Shown here piece after piece: positions 45,651-54,279 of a stretch of 64,000 nucleotides of DNA. Position numbers and translations under genes: made by a program. Every line of letters begins with the position of its first letter. The stretch's first letter is position 1. The stretch lies in contig NZ_CP050063.1 of NCBI RefSeq assembly GCF_011604685.1, positions 3,370,501 to 3,434,500 of the forward strand, given 5' to 3'. The DNA is from Spirosoma aureum. GTDB lineage: Bacteria > Bacteroidota > Bacteroidia > Cytophagales > Spirosomataceae. The notes below the pieces were generated by a model that ran no database searches, had not been told where the DNA came from, and was given only the letters and a program-made list of their open reading frames with translations.

Positions 45651-46181
45651 ATGGAAAACACATCTATTTTTATTGAAGAATTACTGAATTCCGATGCTTA
45701 TTTATCTAAAATTGATCAATTTGCCAGCCAGCCTGGACGTATTAAACAGGCTAACCGACTGATCACTGGTTTAATAATAGCCTGTCTTCATCGACAACTT
45801 CAGTCCGACATAGGCCGTAGTCTGATGTACAGGGTTATGATGAACCATACCCGTTTTGCCGAAGATGCGCTCCCATTCTGGCTTTCTGTTAATATTGACC
45901 CGGTCATGTATGCCGCTGAAGGGAATCGGTTGTTCAGTACGATCATTCCGGGTAAGAAAAGCGCCCTGGTTCAGATTACAGGCCATTATGCTAAACTTTC
46001 ATTTGCTGAAATCGATTTGCTGGTCGGGCTGTGTTCGAATGCGCTATTCACTAATTTGTCGTCTAGTCTGGCTAAAAATAATGACCTGACAGGCTTATTG
46101 CCAGCACTAAATGACTTGTCGGCATTAATCCCCGAATTGACCAGAAAAGACTATGAATCGATGGGCCTCAACAGATTATAA
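45651..46181 (+). CDS. Small helical protein, possibly DUF937-like
   Basis: The 176-residue protein has no signal peptide, transmembrane helix or catalytic motif. It is helical, with repeated hydrophobic turns. The pattern GNRLFSTIIPGKKSALVQITGHYAKLSFAE-type sequence followed by LLVGLCSNALF recalls DUF937 proteins, which have repeated LF-G-I and A-P-L segments; that resemblance is weak. It is divergent from maeB, with 158 bp between the starts, and is followed 8 bp later by the convergent ribF stop. Function unknown. Confidence 0.7.
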   Translation: MENTSIFIEELLNSDAYLSKIDQFASQPGRIKQANRLITGLIIACLHRQLQSDIGRSLMYRVMMNHTRFAEDALPFWLSVNIDPVMYAAEGNRLFSTIIPGKKSALVQITGHYAKLSFAEIDLLVGLCSNALFTNLSSSLAKNNDLTGLLPALNDLSALIPELTRKDYESMGLNRL

Positions 46182-46189
46182 CTAGCCGG

Positions 46190-47119
46190 TCAGCTCTGTA
46201 GGATAGCCCGTGCCTTTTCTTCGTCACGCTTTAGCTGGGCTACCAGAGCAGGCAGGCCCTCGAACTTCTGCTCGGGGCGTAGAAACTCCCTGAACCGGAG
46301 GGTCATGTGTTCGCCGTAAATATCCTTATCGAAGTCAAAAATATAGGTCTCGATGGTCTGATGGGTTCCGGCAACGGTTGGCCGAAAGCCTATATTAAGC
46401 ATTCCGCCGTATACCTGACCCGCCTGAACGACATCAACCGCGTAAACGCCGTTGGCCGGAACGAGCTTAATGGGGTCATCTACCTGGAGATTGGCCGTTG
46501 GAAAGCCAATGGTTCGACCGAGTTGCTGGCCTTTTACAATGGTTCCGGTCAGATTGTACTGACGCCCTAAAAATAAGTTGGCCGTATGAATATTGCCTTC
46601 CTGTAAAGCCGTCCGGATTTTCGACGAACTGACGCCCACTGCTTCTACGTCCTGGCGGGGAATTTCTTCGACTTCAAAACCATATTCGCTCTGGTGTGCC
46701 TGAATGTAGTCGAAACCTCCTTCGCGGTCGCGGCCGAAGCGGTGGTCATAACCGATCACGAGTTTTTTCGTCCCGATCTTATCAATAAGAATCTGACGGA
46801 TATATTGTTCCGACGTTAGTTCGGAAAATGATCGTGTAAATGGAATAACAATCAGATGATTGACACCGGCCTGCTCGATCAACTCGATTTTTTCGTCCAG
46901 CGTCGTCAATAACTTAAGATCCTGGCTATCGTTAGAAACGACCGTGCGCGGGTGCGGCCAATAGGTTATCAGAACAGATTCACCCTCGCTGGTTTGCGCA
47001 ACTTCCGTTAGCCGGGTCAGAATTGTCTGATGACCGCGATGGACCCCATCGAAAGTGCCGCTGGTAACTACGGCGTTAGAAAGCGGAGAAATATCATCTA
47101 AACCACGGTGAACTATCAT
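46190..47119 (-). CDS. ribF: Bifunctional riboflavin kinase / FMN adenylyltransferase
   Basis: RibF converts riboflavin to FMN and then FAD. The N-terminal adenylyltransferase domain shows TSGTFDGVHRGHQTIL near residues 20-35 and the GYDHRFGRDREGGFDY loop near 122-138. The C-terminal kinase domain holds GRTIGFPTANLQ and ANGVYAVDV. I start at ATG 47119 because it overlaps the truB stop as ATGA; an in-frame upstream codon at 47149 would enlarge the overlap to 34 bp. Length is 309 residues. Coupling with truB is common in bacteria, often next to rpsO or rbfA, which are not here. Confidence 0.93.
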   Translation of the reverse strand: MIVHRGLDDISPLSNAVVTSGTFDGVHRGHQTILTRLTEVAQTSEGESVLITYWPHPRTVVSNDSQDLKLLTTLDEKIELIEQAGVNHLIVIPFTRSFSELTSEQYIRQILIDKIGTKKLVIGYDHRFGRDREGGFDYIQAHQSEYGFEVEEIPRQDVEAVGVSSSKIRTALQEGNIHTANLFLGRQYNLTGTIVKGQQLGRTIGFPTANLQVDDPIKLVPANGVYAVDVVQAGQVYGGMLNIGFRPTVAGTHQTIETYIFDFDKDIYGEHMTLRFREFLRPEQKFEGLPALVAQLKRDEEKARAILQS

Positions 47120-47847
47120 AGCATTGGGGGGCCTGTTTCTGGGCGGCACTTGGCAATAAAATGTTCGAGCGTATCGGCATCGGCAATCCGGAAGTTACCA
47201 ATGCGCGTCCGGCGAAGGGCGCTCATGTAGGCACCATTGTTGAGTAATAGGCCAAGGTCGCGTACCAGACTGCGAATATACGTGCCTTTGGAACATACGA
47301 TGCGGAAATCAACTTCTGGAAATCGATTGGTATTTACCTCAAATACAGATACTGTGACCTGTCTTGATTTGATACCGCCCTCGATTCCGTCTGCCGTTTC
47401 TCCACGGCGGGCTTTCTCATAAAGACGCTCCCCATTGACACGAACAGCCGAGTAAATGGGCGGTACCTGCAGGATGTCGCCCGTAAGTTGATGGGCCGCA
47501 TTCTGGATTTGTTCCGTTGTGATGCCAATTGTATCAAACTCAGCATCGAAGGCTGTTTCGAGATCGACCGATGGGGTGGTTTTTCCTAAAACGAGCGTGC
47601 CTGTATACTCTTTTTCCTGTGCCTGATATTGATCAATCTGCTTCGTCATTTTACCCGTGCACAGAATCAATAAACCGGTTGCAAGGGGGTCGAGTGTACC
47701 AGCATGGCCGATTTTCTTGAATTTGCAGGCATATTTGAGCTTGTTAGCCACATCGAACGATGTCCAGGTAAGTGGCTTGTCAATGAGTATGACCTGTCCC
47801 GGATCTGCCTGCCCGGGAACGTGTGGTGGTGCTTTTTCTTGCGACAC
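47116..47847 (-). CDS. truB: tRNA pseudouridine(55) synthase
   Basis: TruB makes pseudouridine 55 in the T loop of tRNAs. The catalytic motif is [18 protein letters not shown], with the Asp nucleophile, after [18 protein letters not shown]. Motifs of the RNA-binding cleft such as [15 protein letters not shown] follow. I propose GTG 47847 as start, giving 243 residues. The frame stays open up to a GTG at 47952, but that would add a hydrophobic unconserved extension that overlaps the uppP stop region by 23 bp. The stop overlaps the ribF start by 4 bp. Confidence 0.88.
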   Translation of the reverse strand: MSQEKAPPHVPGQADPGQVILIDKPLTWTSFDVANKLKYACKFKKIGHAGTLDPLATGLLILCTGKMTKQIDQYQAQEKEYTGTLVLGKTTPSVDLETAFDAEFDTIGITTEQIQNAAHQLTGDILQVPPIYSAVRVNGERLYEKARRGETADGIEGGIKSRQVTVSVFEVNTNRFPEVDFRIVCSKGTYIRSLVRDLGLLLNNGAYMSALRRTRIGNFRIADADTLEHFIAKCRPETGPPML

Positions 47848-47929
47848 GAAAAATAGAAAAGAAGCACAAAGATACACGGAGTTGAGTCTCTGCGAACCTC
47901 TATGCTTCTTTATTGACCGGGAGTAGGAA

Positions 47930-48775
47930 TTAAATGACGTCCAGTTTAACACCAGCGGCCACTAAACCTAATAGCAATAAGCCAAGTACAATACGATAAT
48001 ATCCGAACACTTTGAAACCGTACCGTGTCAGGAAACCAACGAATCCCCGAATGGCCAGCATGCCTACGATAAAGGCAATCACATTACCGATAAGCAATGT
48101 CTGATAATCGGCGGGCTGGAGGAGTTTGTAGGTTTTTAGCAGTTTATAACCCGACGCAGCGGCCATTGTGGGAACGGCCAGAAAGAACGAGAATTCGGCT
48201 GCCTGCGTCCGTGTTAGTCCCTGAAACATACCACCAATGATCGTTGCCGCCGACCGTGATACGCCCGGAACCATAGCAATACACTGGAAAAAGCCGATGC
48301 GAATAGCGTCAGCAACAGTCACGTCGCCGTCTTTTGGCTGACGGGTAACGATACGATCGATGAAGACCAGAATAATACCACCTAAAAGCAGCATTATGGC
48401 CACAACAACCACGTTTTCGAGCAGCGAGTCGATAAAGTCATTCAGTAAAAAACCAATAACAGCGGCAGGCAGGAAAGCAATCAGGATTTTGCTGTAAAAA
48501 TCCAGCATTGGCTGCAACTTCGGTGGAAAGGACTTCAGATAGCCGGGAACCGTAAATGTACCCGTTTGGACATTCGTCATGAAACGGCGATGATAAAGCA
48601 CTAATACTGACAGAATGCAACCGAATTGAACGTCGACGGTGTAAAGTTTAGTGAATTCATTACCGGCAATGCCAGCCAGTGAGGAGTAAATAATCATGTG
48701 GCCCGTTGAGGAAACCGGCAGAAACTCGGTCAATCCCTCAATGATGGCCAGCGCAATAGCGTGAATCAGGTCCAT
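47930..48775 (-). CDS. uppP: Undecaprenyl-diphosphate phosphatase
   Basis: UppP (BacA) recycles the undecaprenyl carrier for cell wall synthesis at the inner membrane. The two signatures are present: EGLTEFLPVSSTGHMII at residues 13-29 and PGVSRSAATIIGG near 170-182. About eight membrane helices fill the 281-residue protein. It lies downstream of DUF3098 and ftsX on the same strand, the usual Bacteroidota order. A long imperfect palindrome (48792-48863) separates it from the DUF3098 gene, so it may be partly uncoupled. Confidence 0.95.
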   Translation of the reverse strand: MDLIHAIALAIIEGLTEFLPVSSTGHMIIYSSLAGIAGNEFTKLYTVDVQFGCILSVLVLYHRRFMTNVQTGTFTVPGYLKSFPPKLQPMLDFYSKILIAFLPAAVIGFLLNDFIDSLLENVVVVAIMLLLGGIILVFIDRIVTRQPKDGDVTVADAIRIGFFQCIAMVPGVSRSAATIIGGMFQGLTRTQAAEFSFFLAVPTMAAASGYKLLKTYKLLQPADYQTLLIGNVIAFIVGMLAIRGFVGFLTRYGFKVFGYYRIVLGLLLLGLVAAGVKLDVI

Positions 48776-48791
48776 ATAGTGGTTATACAGT

Positions 48792-48863
48792 TTAAGGTAT
48801 TCGGTTTATAGGTGGTTGACGCAAACATGCGCTCATCAGCCAACCGTAAAGCGAATACCTTAA
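48792..48863 (-). repeat. Long imperfect palindrome between DUF3098 gene and uppP
   Basis: TTAAGGTATTCG (48792-48803) pairs exactly with CGAATACCTTAA (48852-48863). The next twenty bases on each side still pair at most positions, and the arms nearly meet at GCAAACATGC. The whole 72-bp unit fills most of the gap. Confidence 0.65.
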
Positions 48864-48874
48864 GCCATAAACAG

Positions 48875-49216
48875 TTATGCCTTGGGCCGGGCGAGAATAG
48901 CAAAAAATTCAATAACGAAACCACTCATAACCACAATAGGACCGAGGGTGAGGCCCAGAAAACCAAAGCCGAATTCTTCTTTATCGAGGCTCATGATAAA
49001 GAAGCCGGCCAGAATGGTAGCAATGCCCGCCAGCATCAATACATAGTTCTGACGACCAAATGGTAGCGCTGCGGCTGCTGTTTCCCGACGGGTAGGTTCA
49101 GAAGCCGACGTTCGTAGCGGTGCCGGTTTTGCGACCGGTGCCGTACTGGCCGGTACCTTCTTGGCTGGTTCGTCGCGAGTCAACGTAGCCGAGCTATATT
49201 GTTTGTCTTTTGCCAT
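48875..49216 (-). CDS. DUF3098 family membrane protein
   Basis: The N-terminal half is a low-complexity, Ala-, Pro- and Thr-rich segment with many Lys and Arg. The C-terminal half has two membrane helices, with LPFGRQNYVLMLAGIATILAG and a second helix ending in the basic tail ARPKA. The pattern FGRQNY before the first helix and the LDKEEFGFGF loop fit DUF3098. Function is unknown; its constant place between ftsX and uppP suggests a role near cell division or wall synthesis. It lies 101 bp after the ftsX stop. Confidence 0.88.
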   Translation of the reverse strand: MAKDKQYSSATLTRDEPAKKVPASTAPVAKPAPLRTSASEPTRRETAAAALPFGRQNYVLMLAGIATILAGFFIMSLDKEEFGFGFLGLTLGPIVVMSGFVIEFFAILARPKA

Positions 49217-49317
49217 GTTCGTAAGTCAGTTATACTCTTTGTGTAACCTTAAAATTGGTTTACTGTTCGTGGTTACACACTACTGGAAATGTATAATCAA
49301 AAACCGCAAACTATAAA

Positions 49318-50199
49318 TTAGTACAGTTCATCCAGTGTCATGCCCAGATACCGGTTCACAGCCTGGAACGTGCTTAAAAAACCAATCAGAACACCCAGTC
49401 CAACAATTCCTGCCAACAGGAACGTGAGCTTCTGAGGGTCCTGAAACATAGCCAGTTCAGGCAGATTATGAATTGCTACCTGTAGGCCAACCAGCAATAA
49501 GACAACCGCAATGACACCCGCCAGGAGCCCTTGCCACATGCCTCGCCCCAGAAAAGGCCGCGTTATGAACCCGTTTGTTGCCCCGACCAGTTGCATACTC
49601 CGGATCAGCATTCGCTGCGAATGGAGTGCTAACCGGATGGTGTTATTCATCAAAACAACAATAATCAACAGCAATATTAGCGCAAAAGCTGACATCACGG
49701 CATAAATTTTCGTGATGTTACGGTTGATGTTGTCAACCAGATTTTCCTGATAAACTACCTCAAAAACGCCATCAACCTCTTCCAGATCCTGTTTTACCTG
49801 TTGAAGTTTCGCTTCTTCAAAATACTCTTCCGTTAGTTTGATCCGGTAACTGTCACGTAAGGGATTTTCGCCTAGAAACTTCGAGAAATCCTCTTTGGTT
49901 TCGGCAATAAATTCTTTTGCAGCTACGTCTTTCGGAACAAAAGTGACCTGGGCGGCTCCTTTGGTTTTTAGAATATAAGGCTTTTCGGCGATGGTCTTCG
50001 ACAGTTTTGTCAGTTTTACATCGCTGAGCCCTTTATCCAGAAAAGCCCGCATTTCGTAATTTTCACGAATATAGGTCACCACCCGCTTCGACTGGATAGC
50101 CAGCATTCCGCAGAACCCAATCAAAAACAGAGCCAGCGTCAGACTAAACAGAATCATGCCGCTGGGGTACGCACCAACTTTTTTCTTTGTACGAGCCAT
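49318..50199 (-). CDS. ftsX: Cell division permease FtsX
   Basis: FtsX pairs with the FtsE ATPase to activate peptidoglycan hydrolases at the septum. The protein has a first membrane helix near residues 15-35 (GMILFSLTLALFLIGFCGML), a periplasmic domain up to about 165 and three more helices, with the typical NNTIRLALHSQRMLIRSMQLVGATNGFI sequence after helix two. Length of 293 is normal. The gene is followed by DUF3098 and uppP in the same direction. ftsE is not in the window, as often in Bacteroidota where the two are separate. A TAnnTTTG element lies 24 bp upstream. Confidence 0.93.
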   Translation of the reverse strand: MARTKKKVGAYPSGMILFSLTLALFLIGFCGMLAIQSKRVVTYIRENYEMRAFLDKGLSDVKLTKLSKTIAEKPYILKTKGAAQVTFVPKDVAAKEFIAETKEDFSKFLGENPLRDSYRIKLTEEYFEEAKLQQVKQDLEEVDGVFEVVYQENLVDNINRNITKIYAVMSAFALILLLIIVVLMNNTIRLALHSQRMLIRSMQLVGATNGFITRPFLGRGMWQGLLAGVIAVVLLLVGLQVAIHNLPELAMFQDPQKLTFLLAGIVGLGVLIGFLSTFQAVNRYLGMTLDELY

Positions 50200-50222
50200 T
50201 CAGGGGTTCGTGTTAATAGAGA

Positions 50223-50230
50223 CAAAAATA
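50223..50230 (-). promoter_or_regulatory. Candidate -7 element for ftsX
   Basis: On the minus strand the octamer is TATTTTTG, matching TAnnTTTG, 24 bp before the ftsX ATG. It gives a leader of about 17 nt. No TTG -33 element is seen. Confidence 0.4.
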
Positions 50231-50273
50231 ATGATTTCGACGGGCGAATCGCCTAATTTAAGAAAATTTAAGG

Positions 50274-50322
50274 GATAATGGCTATTAGACCAGGTGCGGG
50301 AGCAAGTCCGGCATCCATTATC
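50274..50322 (-). repeat. Imperfect palindrome after the GH32 gene
   Basis: GATAATGG (50274-50281) pairs exactly with CCATTATC (50315-50322), with partial pairing between. It lies 22 bp after the GH32 stop and may end that transcript, but has no clear T run. Confidence 0.5.
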
Positions 50323-50343
50323 TGACATCCAGTGTCCAGCTTA

Positions 50344-51888
50344 TCATTTCCAGATCGGCTCAACGGAGCGGATAAGCACCGAACGGAGCCCATCCCCAAA
50401 AAATTCTATCCCTCGACTTTCAGGCTTCGGAAAGATCTGATTCGTCAAGGTTATTTCGCCATTGTTGCCAAAGACTTCGACCGATGACCGATCTACCCAT
50501 ATCTGTAACGAAATTCGGCCGTTTTGTGGTTTAAGCGGAGCCGTAAATCGGCCTGTAAATTCCTTTTTAAACGCAACCTGACCCGATCGGCTTCGATCAA
50601 CATAAACCAGTTGTTTCGCCGGATCATAGCCAATAACGGTTTCTTCGCCTTTTCCCTGTGCTGCTTCCTCTTTTTTTACACGAACACCCACGCCGGTTTT
50701 GGCCGCTTCTAATTCGAGCTGGAGCCAGTACGTATCACCGGCCAGGCTATTGCTGGCTAGGCTTTGGTTCAGTTGAGCAACGTCCGTTCCAGTCCACTGG
50801 AAACTGGCACCCAGTAACGGTTTCAATTCCTGTATGGGCTGCTGGCGTAACTCATAACGGGCAATAGGGGCGGGCATTTTAGCGAGCCTGAGTTCGCGTG
50901 GTAAGGTCATTGTTCCCCGAAAAGGTGTGGTTGGAATCTCGCTGGCATACTGTAAATTGTTCATCCAACCGATGCTGATAGCTCCCCGGTTACCGCGCCT
51001 TGGCAGATTATTGAACGTAATGGCGGCATAATAATCTTTTCCCCAATCGACATAACGCTGCTCGCCGGGCTTCGATTCATTGATAAATGTTGCCCCGTTG
51101 AACCGGCCCACGTAATATTGCATACCTGAACCGCCAGCAGGGGCATTATTGCCCATCGACAGCAACAGCACCCATTTCCGCTCGATCGTACCATCGACCG
51201 GAACTTCAACCAGATCAGGACATTCCCAAACGGTAGCAGGGCTATCAGCAGCCGTAAACTCACCGGTTTTGGTCCATACTTTCAAATTGGGAGACTTATA
51301 AAACAAAGCTTTCCGGTCGGTTGGCAGTAAAACGATCATCACCCAGTGCTGACTGGGTTCATACCAGAAAACCTTTGGATCACGGAAATCTTTCTGTTTT
51401 AAATCAATAATCGGATTGCTGGCATATTTAGTCCAGGTGCGGCCTTTGTCGAGACTATAGGCAAGATGCTGACTCTGGTTATCCGGACGAGCGCCCGTAT
51501 AAATTGCCACCATTGGCACGCGACCGTCCTGCCCGAAACCACTTGTGTTGGTTTTATCGATGACACAACTCCCCGAATAAATCATGGTTTCCCCTTCTTC
51601 GGGTATGGCTGGCGGAAGTTCCTGCCAGTGAACCAGATCGCGGCTGATCGCATGTCCCCATGTCATGTGGCCCCAGCGAATACCTGATGGATTGTATTGG
51701 TAGAAAAGATGATATTCACCATCGTAATAAACCAGACCGTTTGGGTCATTGATCCAGTTCGCACGGGGCGAAAAGTGATATTGCGGGCGGTGGGGCTGTT
51801 TGTAGGTTGTATCGCCGGTTGTTCGTTGCGCGAACAAGTCAGGAGTTATCAAGCCAAACACAAGCAATACCACAAGGGTACGAGTCAT
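50344..51888 (-). CDS. Glycoside hydrolase family 32 (fructan hydrolase / levanase-like)
   Basis: GH32 enzymes cut beta-fructosidic links in levan, inulin or sucrose. The signal peptide ends near LFAQ (about residue 21). The five-blade propeller carries the nucleophile D48 in NWINDPNGLVYYDGEYHLFYQ, the RDPKVFWY motif and the acid in VWECPDLVEV. The C-terminal beta-sandwich holds LQIWVDRSSVEVFGNNGE, the usual end motif. Length of 514 residues is normal. No SusCD pair, fructokinase or regulator lies nearby, so it may be a solitary scavenging enzyme. An AT-rich 185-bp gap containing a palindrome precedes it. Confidence 0.94.
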   Translation of the reverse strand: MTRTLVVLLVFGLITPDLFAQRTTGDTTYKQPHRPQYHFSPRANWINDPNGLVYYDGEYHLFYQYNPSGIRWGHMTWGHAISRDLVHWQELPPAIPEEGETMIYSGSCVIDKTNTSGFGQDGRVPMVAIYTGARPDNQSQHLAYSLDKGRTWTKYASNPIIDLKQKDFRDPKVFWYEPSQHWVMIVLLPTDRKALFYKSPNLKVWTKTGEFTAADSPATVWECPDLVEVPVDGTIERKWVLLLSMGNNAPAGGSGMQYYVGRFNGATFINESKPGEQRYVDWGKDYYAAITFNNLPRRGNRGAISIGWMNNLQYASEIPTTPFRGTMTLPRELRLAKMPAPIARYELRQQPIQELKPLLGASFQWTGTDVAQLNQSLASNSLAGDTYWLQLELEAAKTGVGVRVKKEEAAQGKGEETVIGYDPAKQLVYVDRSRSGQVAFKKEFTGRFTAPLKPQNGRISLQIWVDRSSVEVFGNNGEITLTNQIFPKPESRGIEFFGDGLRSVLIRSVEPIWK

Positions 51889-52005
51889 AAATAGTTTAAG
51901 TCAATAAGTAGTGTTTTTACATCGGGCCGTGCCTCGGTTCGTGCAGTCACTAGTGGAAACTGTGGCACGACTCGAAGCAAAGACACCGAAGTAATTTGGT
52001 GTACT

Positions 52006-52066
52006 AACTCGGCAAGTTGGTGATATTTTTCGTCTAATTACTGACGAACTTATCAACTGGTGAGTT
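52006..52066 (-). repeat. Imperfect palindrome after metF
   Basis: AACTC at 52006-52010 with AGTTG at 52014-52018 pairs with CAACT and GAGTT of the right arm, which ends at 52066. The inner GTC-TAATTACT-GAC closes the loop. It lies 7 bp after the metF stop and could act as its terminator. Confidence 0.5.
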
Positions 52067-52073
52067 ATTTTGG

Positions 52074-53033
52074 TTAAAATACTTCGCGGGCAATTTTCAT
52101 GATGTTATCAGCTTTCCCCATCGTGTAAAAATGCAGGACAGGAGCCTCATGTGCGATTAATTCCCGGCATTGCTGAATACTCCACTCTATACCTACCTGC
52201 CGTGCCTGCTGGTCATTTTCACAGGCCTCAATCGCTTTTACAAGATCGTCCGGAAGATGTAAATGGAAGAGCTTGGGCAAGATCTGGAGTTGTTTTCGGG
52301 TGCTTATGGGTTTCAGACCTGGGATAATCGGAACCGTAATACCGGCATGTCGACAGCGTTCGACAAAATCAAAATATTTTTGATTATCGAAAAACATCTG
52401 CGTGACGATGTAGTCGGCCCCTTTGTCGATTTTATGCCTGAGGTAGTGAAAATCAATATCGTGGTCGGCGGCTTCAAAGTGTTTTTCGGGATAAGCCGCT
52501 ACGCCGATGCAGAAATTGCTGGAAGCCAGTGGTGTATCTTCCTCATGGAGGTAAATACCCCGGTTCATATTGGCGACTTGCTCTACCAGTTCGCTGGCGT
52601 AAGTGTAGCCGTTTTCTTTCGCCTTAAATGTCGAAAAAGGCTTGGCTGGATCGCCCCGTAAAACCAGGGCATTATCGATGCCAAGGTAATGCAGATCGAT
52701 CAGAAAATCTTCGGTTTCTTCCCGCGAGAAACCTCCGCACAGAACATGCGGCACCGGATCGACACCAAACCGATGCATAATGGCTGAGCAGATACCAACC
52801 GTACCGGGCCGTTTGCGCGTTACGATTTTCTGGATCGTTCCATCGGGTAAAGGGCGCTCAATGTATTCTTCGCGATGATAGGTAACGTCGACAAATGGGG
52901 GCTTGAACTCCATCAGGGGCTCAATGTTATCGAGCAGGTTTTTCAGATTGTCGCCTTTGATGGGCGGAATTACTTCAATCGAAAAAATAGGTTTGCCATT
53001 GGCGGCTTTAATGTGATCGGTAATTTTAGTCAT
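52074..53033 (-). CDS. metF: Methylenetetrahydrofolate reductase
   Basis: MetF reduces 5,10-methylene-THF to 5-methyl-THF for methionine synthesis, using FAD. The 319-residue barrel begins with PIFSIEVIPPIKGDN, followed by VDVTYHREEY, HVLCGGFSREE and LGIDNALVLRGDPAK. The segments GADYIVTQMFFDNQKYFDFV and IPIIPGLKPI are typical. No regulatory C-terminal domain is present, as usual for bacteria. It is the last gene of a long minus-strand run, 19 bp after a small membrane protein gene. Confidence 0.95.
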   Translation of the reverse strand: MTKITDHIKAANGKPIFSIEVIPPIKGDNLKNLLDNIEPLMEFKPPFVDVTYHREEYIERPLPDGTIQKIVTRKRPGTVGICSAIMHRFGVDPVPHVLCGGFSREETEDFLIDLHYLGIDNALVLRGDPAKPFSTFKAKENGYTYASELVEQVANMNRGIYLHEEDTPLASSNFCIGVAAYPEKHFEAADHDIDFHYLRHKIDKGADYIVTQMFFDNQKYFDFVERCRHAGITVPIIPGLKPISTRKQLQILPKLFHLHLPDDLVKAIEACENDQQARQVGIEWSIQQCRELIAHEAPVLHFYTMGKADNIMKIAREVF

Positions 53034-53052
53034 TCAATAAATTGCTTAACCC

Positions 53053-53355
53053 TTATTTCGTGAATCGTTGAAGACCAGCCAGATAAATGACTACCAGCAG
53101 TTGCGACGATAAAATGAACGCTATACAAATGATCAGCTGACCGCGTTCTGTTGAAACAAGGCGTGAAATACCACCAACGCTAAAAGCACACGTGGCTAAA
53201 ACGAACAGGCAGTTACGGGCCCAGCGAGCCAGACCCTTTTTATCAATAATAGCCGCCTTATCAACATTGGATAGCAAATCTGTTCGCTCAAAGCGCCCGA
53301 TAATCATCCCCAACAGGGCGATAAAAAGGCCAATACTGAAGAAGATCGTGCTCAT
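53053..53355 (-). CDS. Small three-helix membrane protein
   Basis: The 100-residue protein has three predicted membrane helices: residues 3-20 (IFFSIGLFIALLGMIIG), about 48-64 (CLFVLATCAFSVGGIS) and about 74-94. A basic loop with KKGLARWARN lies between the first two. I recognise no family. It sits 17 bp after a PAP2 phosphatase gene and 19 bp before metF, so it is likely co-transcribed with them. Confidence 0.75.
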   Translation of the reverse strand: MSTIFFSIGLFIALLGMIIGRFERTDLLSNVDKAAIIDKKGLARWARNCLFVLATCAFSVGGISRLVSTERGQLIICIAFILSSQLLVVIYLAGLQRFTK

Positions 53356-53372
53356 CGCCTACAAAATGGTTG

Positions 53373-54233
53373 CTACCGCGAAAACACCAATAGCCGTGCG
53401 TTGATTCCAGTAGCTGAGCCATTGTTCCAGGGTTGAATCGTGAGCCGCTGGCTAATGCCTGTCTGCTTTTTGACTTCGTGTAATTTCGGAATCCACCAGC
53501 CCGCCAACGAACCGAATGCTGCTCCTACCAAAATATCGCTCGGAAAATGGTAGCCAGCTTCATACCGCATCAGGCTGGTTGTTGACGCCAAGCCAAGCAT
53601 GACGACCCAGACTACGGGCTTTAGTTTTGAATTTGGATAGAAATGCCGAAACATTTCGGAGGCAAAAACTGCCGAAGCAAAAGCGGTTCCTGCGTGCCCC
53701 GAAAAGAATGATTGACGGCCATTGGGAGCTAATTTGGGGTCTAATGGCGCATCAGGATTGTATACATATGGCCGCGTTCGCAGAACAATATTTTTAACGG
53801 TCTGTTGAATCAGCGTGGGTAAAGCCAATACTTCGATGTACATCAACGGCACCGTTGCCCAGTTTTTATGCCGAAATAACGTTGGGAGGGCAATCAATCC
53901 AGTCGCGACAAAATTGGCGGTCAGGGTCTGATCACTCACGCGAAACGCATCGGGCGACCATTTATACGTGGCGCTTCGGTCGAAGGCATTGACCTGGCTC
54001 CGATCAAAGCGGCTAAGGTCATTTACTGTAAATGGCTGAACCTGTTGTTCAAGCAGGAGGGAAGATACACCGGAAACCGCCACCAGCCCCAGTAAGGTAG
54101 CCTCTGTTTTCCAGCTAAGCCGATACGGATTCGGTCGTTGATGAGTGGTTGGTTGTGAAAGTGTATCCTGCCCCTGCGCAACTGACAGTTGCAGCAATAA
54201 CAGGAAGGGGAAAATTGTGCGGTTGGCTCTCAA
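53373..54233 (-). CDS. PAP2-superfamily phosphatase (second tandem copy)
   Basis: The protein is an exported or membrane-linked PAP2 phosphatase. The signal peptide region is RTIFPFLLLLQLSVAQGQ. The three PAP2 motifs are the NIVLRTRPYVYNP segment (the K of the usual KxxxxxxRP is present two residues earlier), FFSGHAGTAFAS, and MRYEAGYHFPSDILVG with the last His and Asp. It is clearly paralogous to the preceding gene, with many identical segments. TTG 54233 is the only start before the signal peptide, since a stop codon lies just upstream. Substrate is unknown. Confidence 0.85.
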   Translation of the reverse strand: MRANRTIFPFLLLLQLSVAQGQDTLSQPTTHQRPNPYRLSWKTEATLLGLVAVSGVSSLLLEQQVQPFTVNDLSRFDRSQVNAFDRSATYKWSPDAFRVSDQTLTANFVATGLIALPTLFRHKNWATVPLMYIEVLALPTLIQQTVKNIVLRTRPYVYNPDAPLDPKLAPNGRQSFFSGHAGTAFASAVFASEMFRHFYPNSKLKPVVWVVMLGLASTTSLMRYEAGYHFPSDILVGAAFGSLAGWWIPKLHEVKKQTGISQRLTIQPWNNGSATGINARLLVFSR

Positions 54234-54279
54234 AGGGAACGGTGTTTATGTCGCTAATTTACGGATAAACCCGAAACCT

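Noticed and set aside
47848..47952. N-terminal extension of truB up to a GTG at 47952
   Set aside because: The added residues are hydrophobic and unlike TruB N-termini, and would overlap the uppP stop; GTG 47847 gives a normal length.
51900..51985. Possible second copy of the 35066-35177 repeat upstream of GH32
   Set aside because: Only short stretches such as CCGTGCC are shared and the arms do not pair well; evidence for a related element is too weak.
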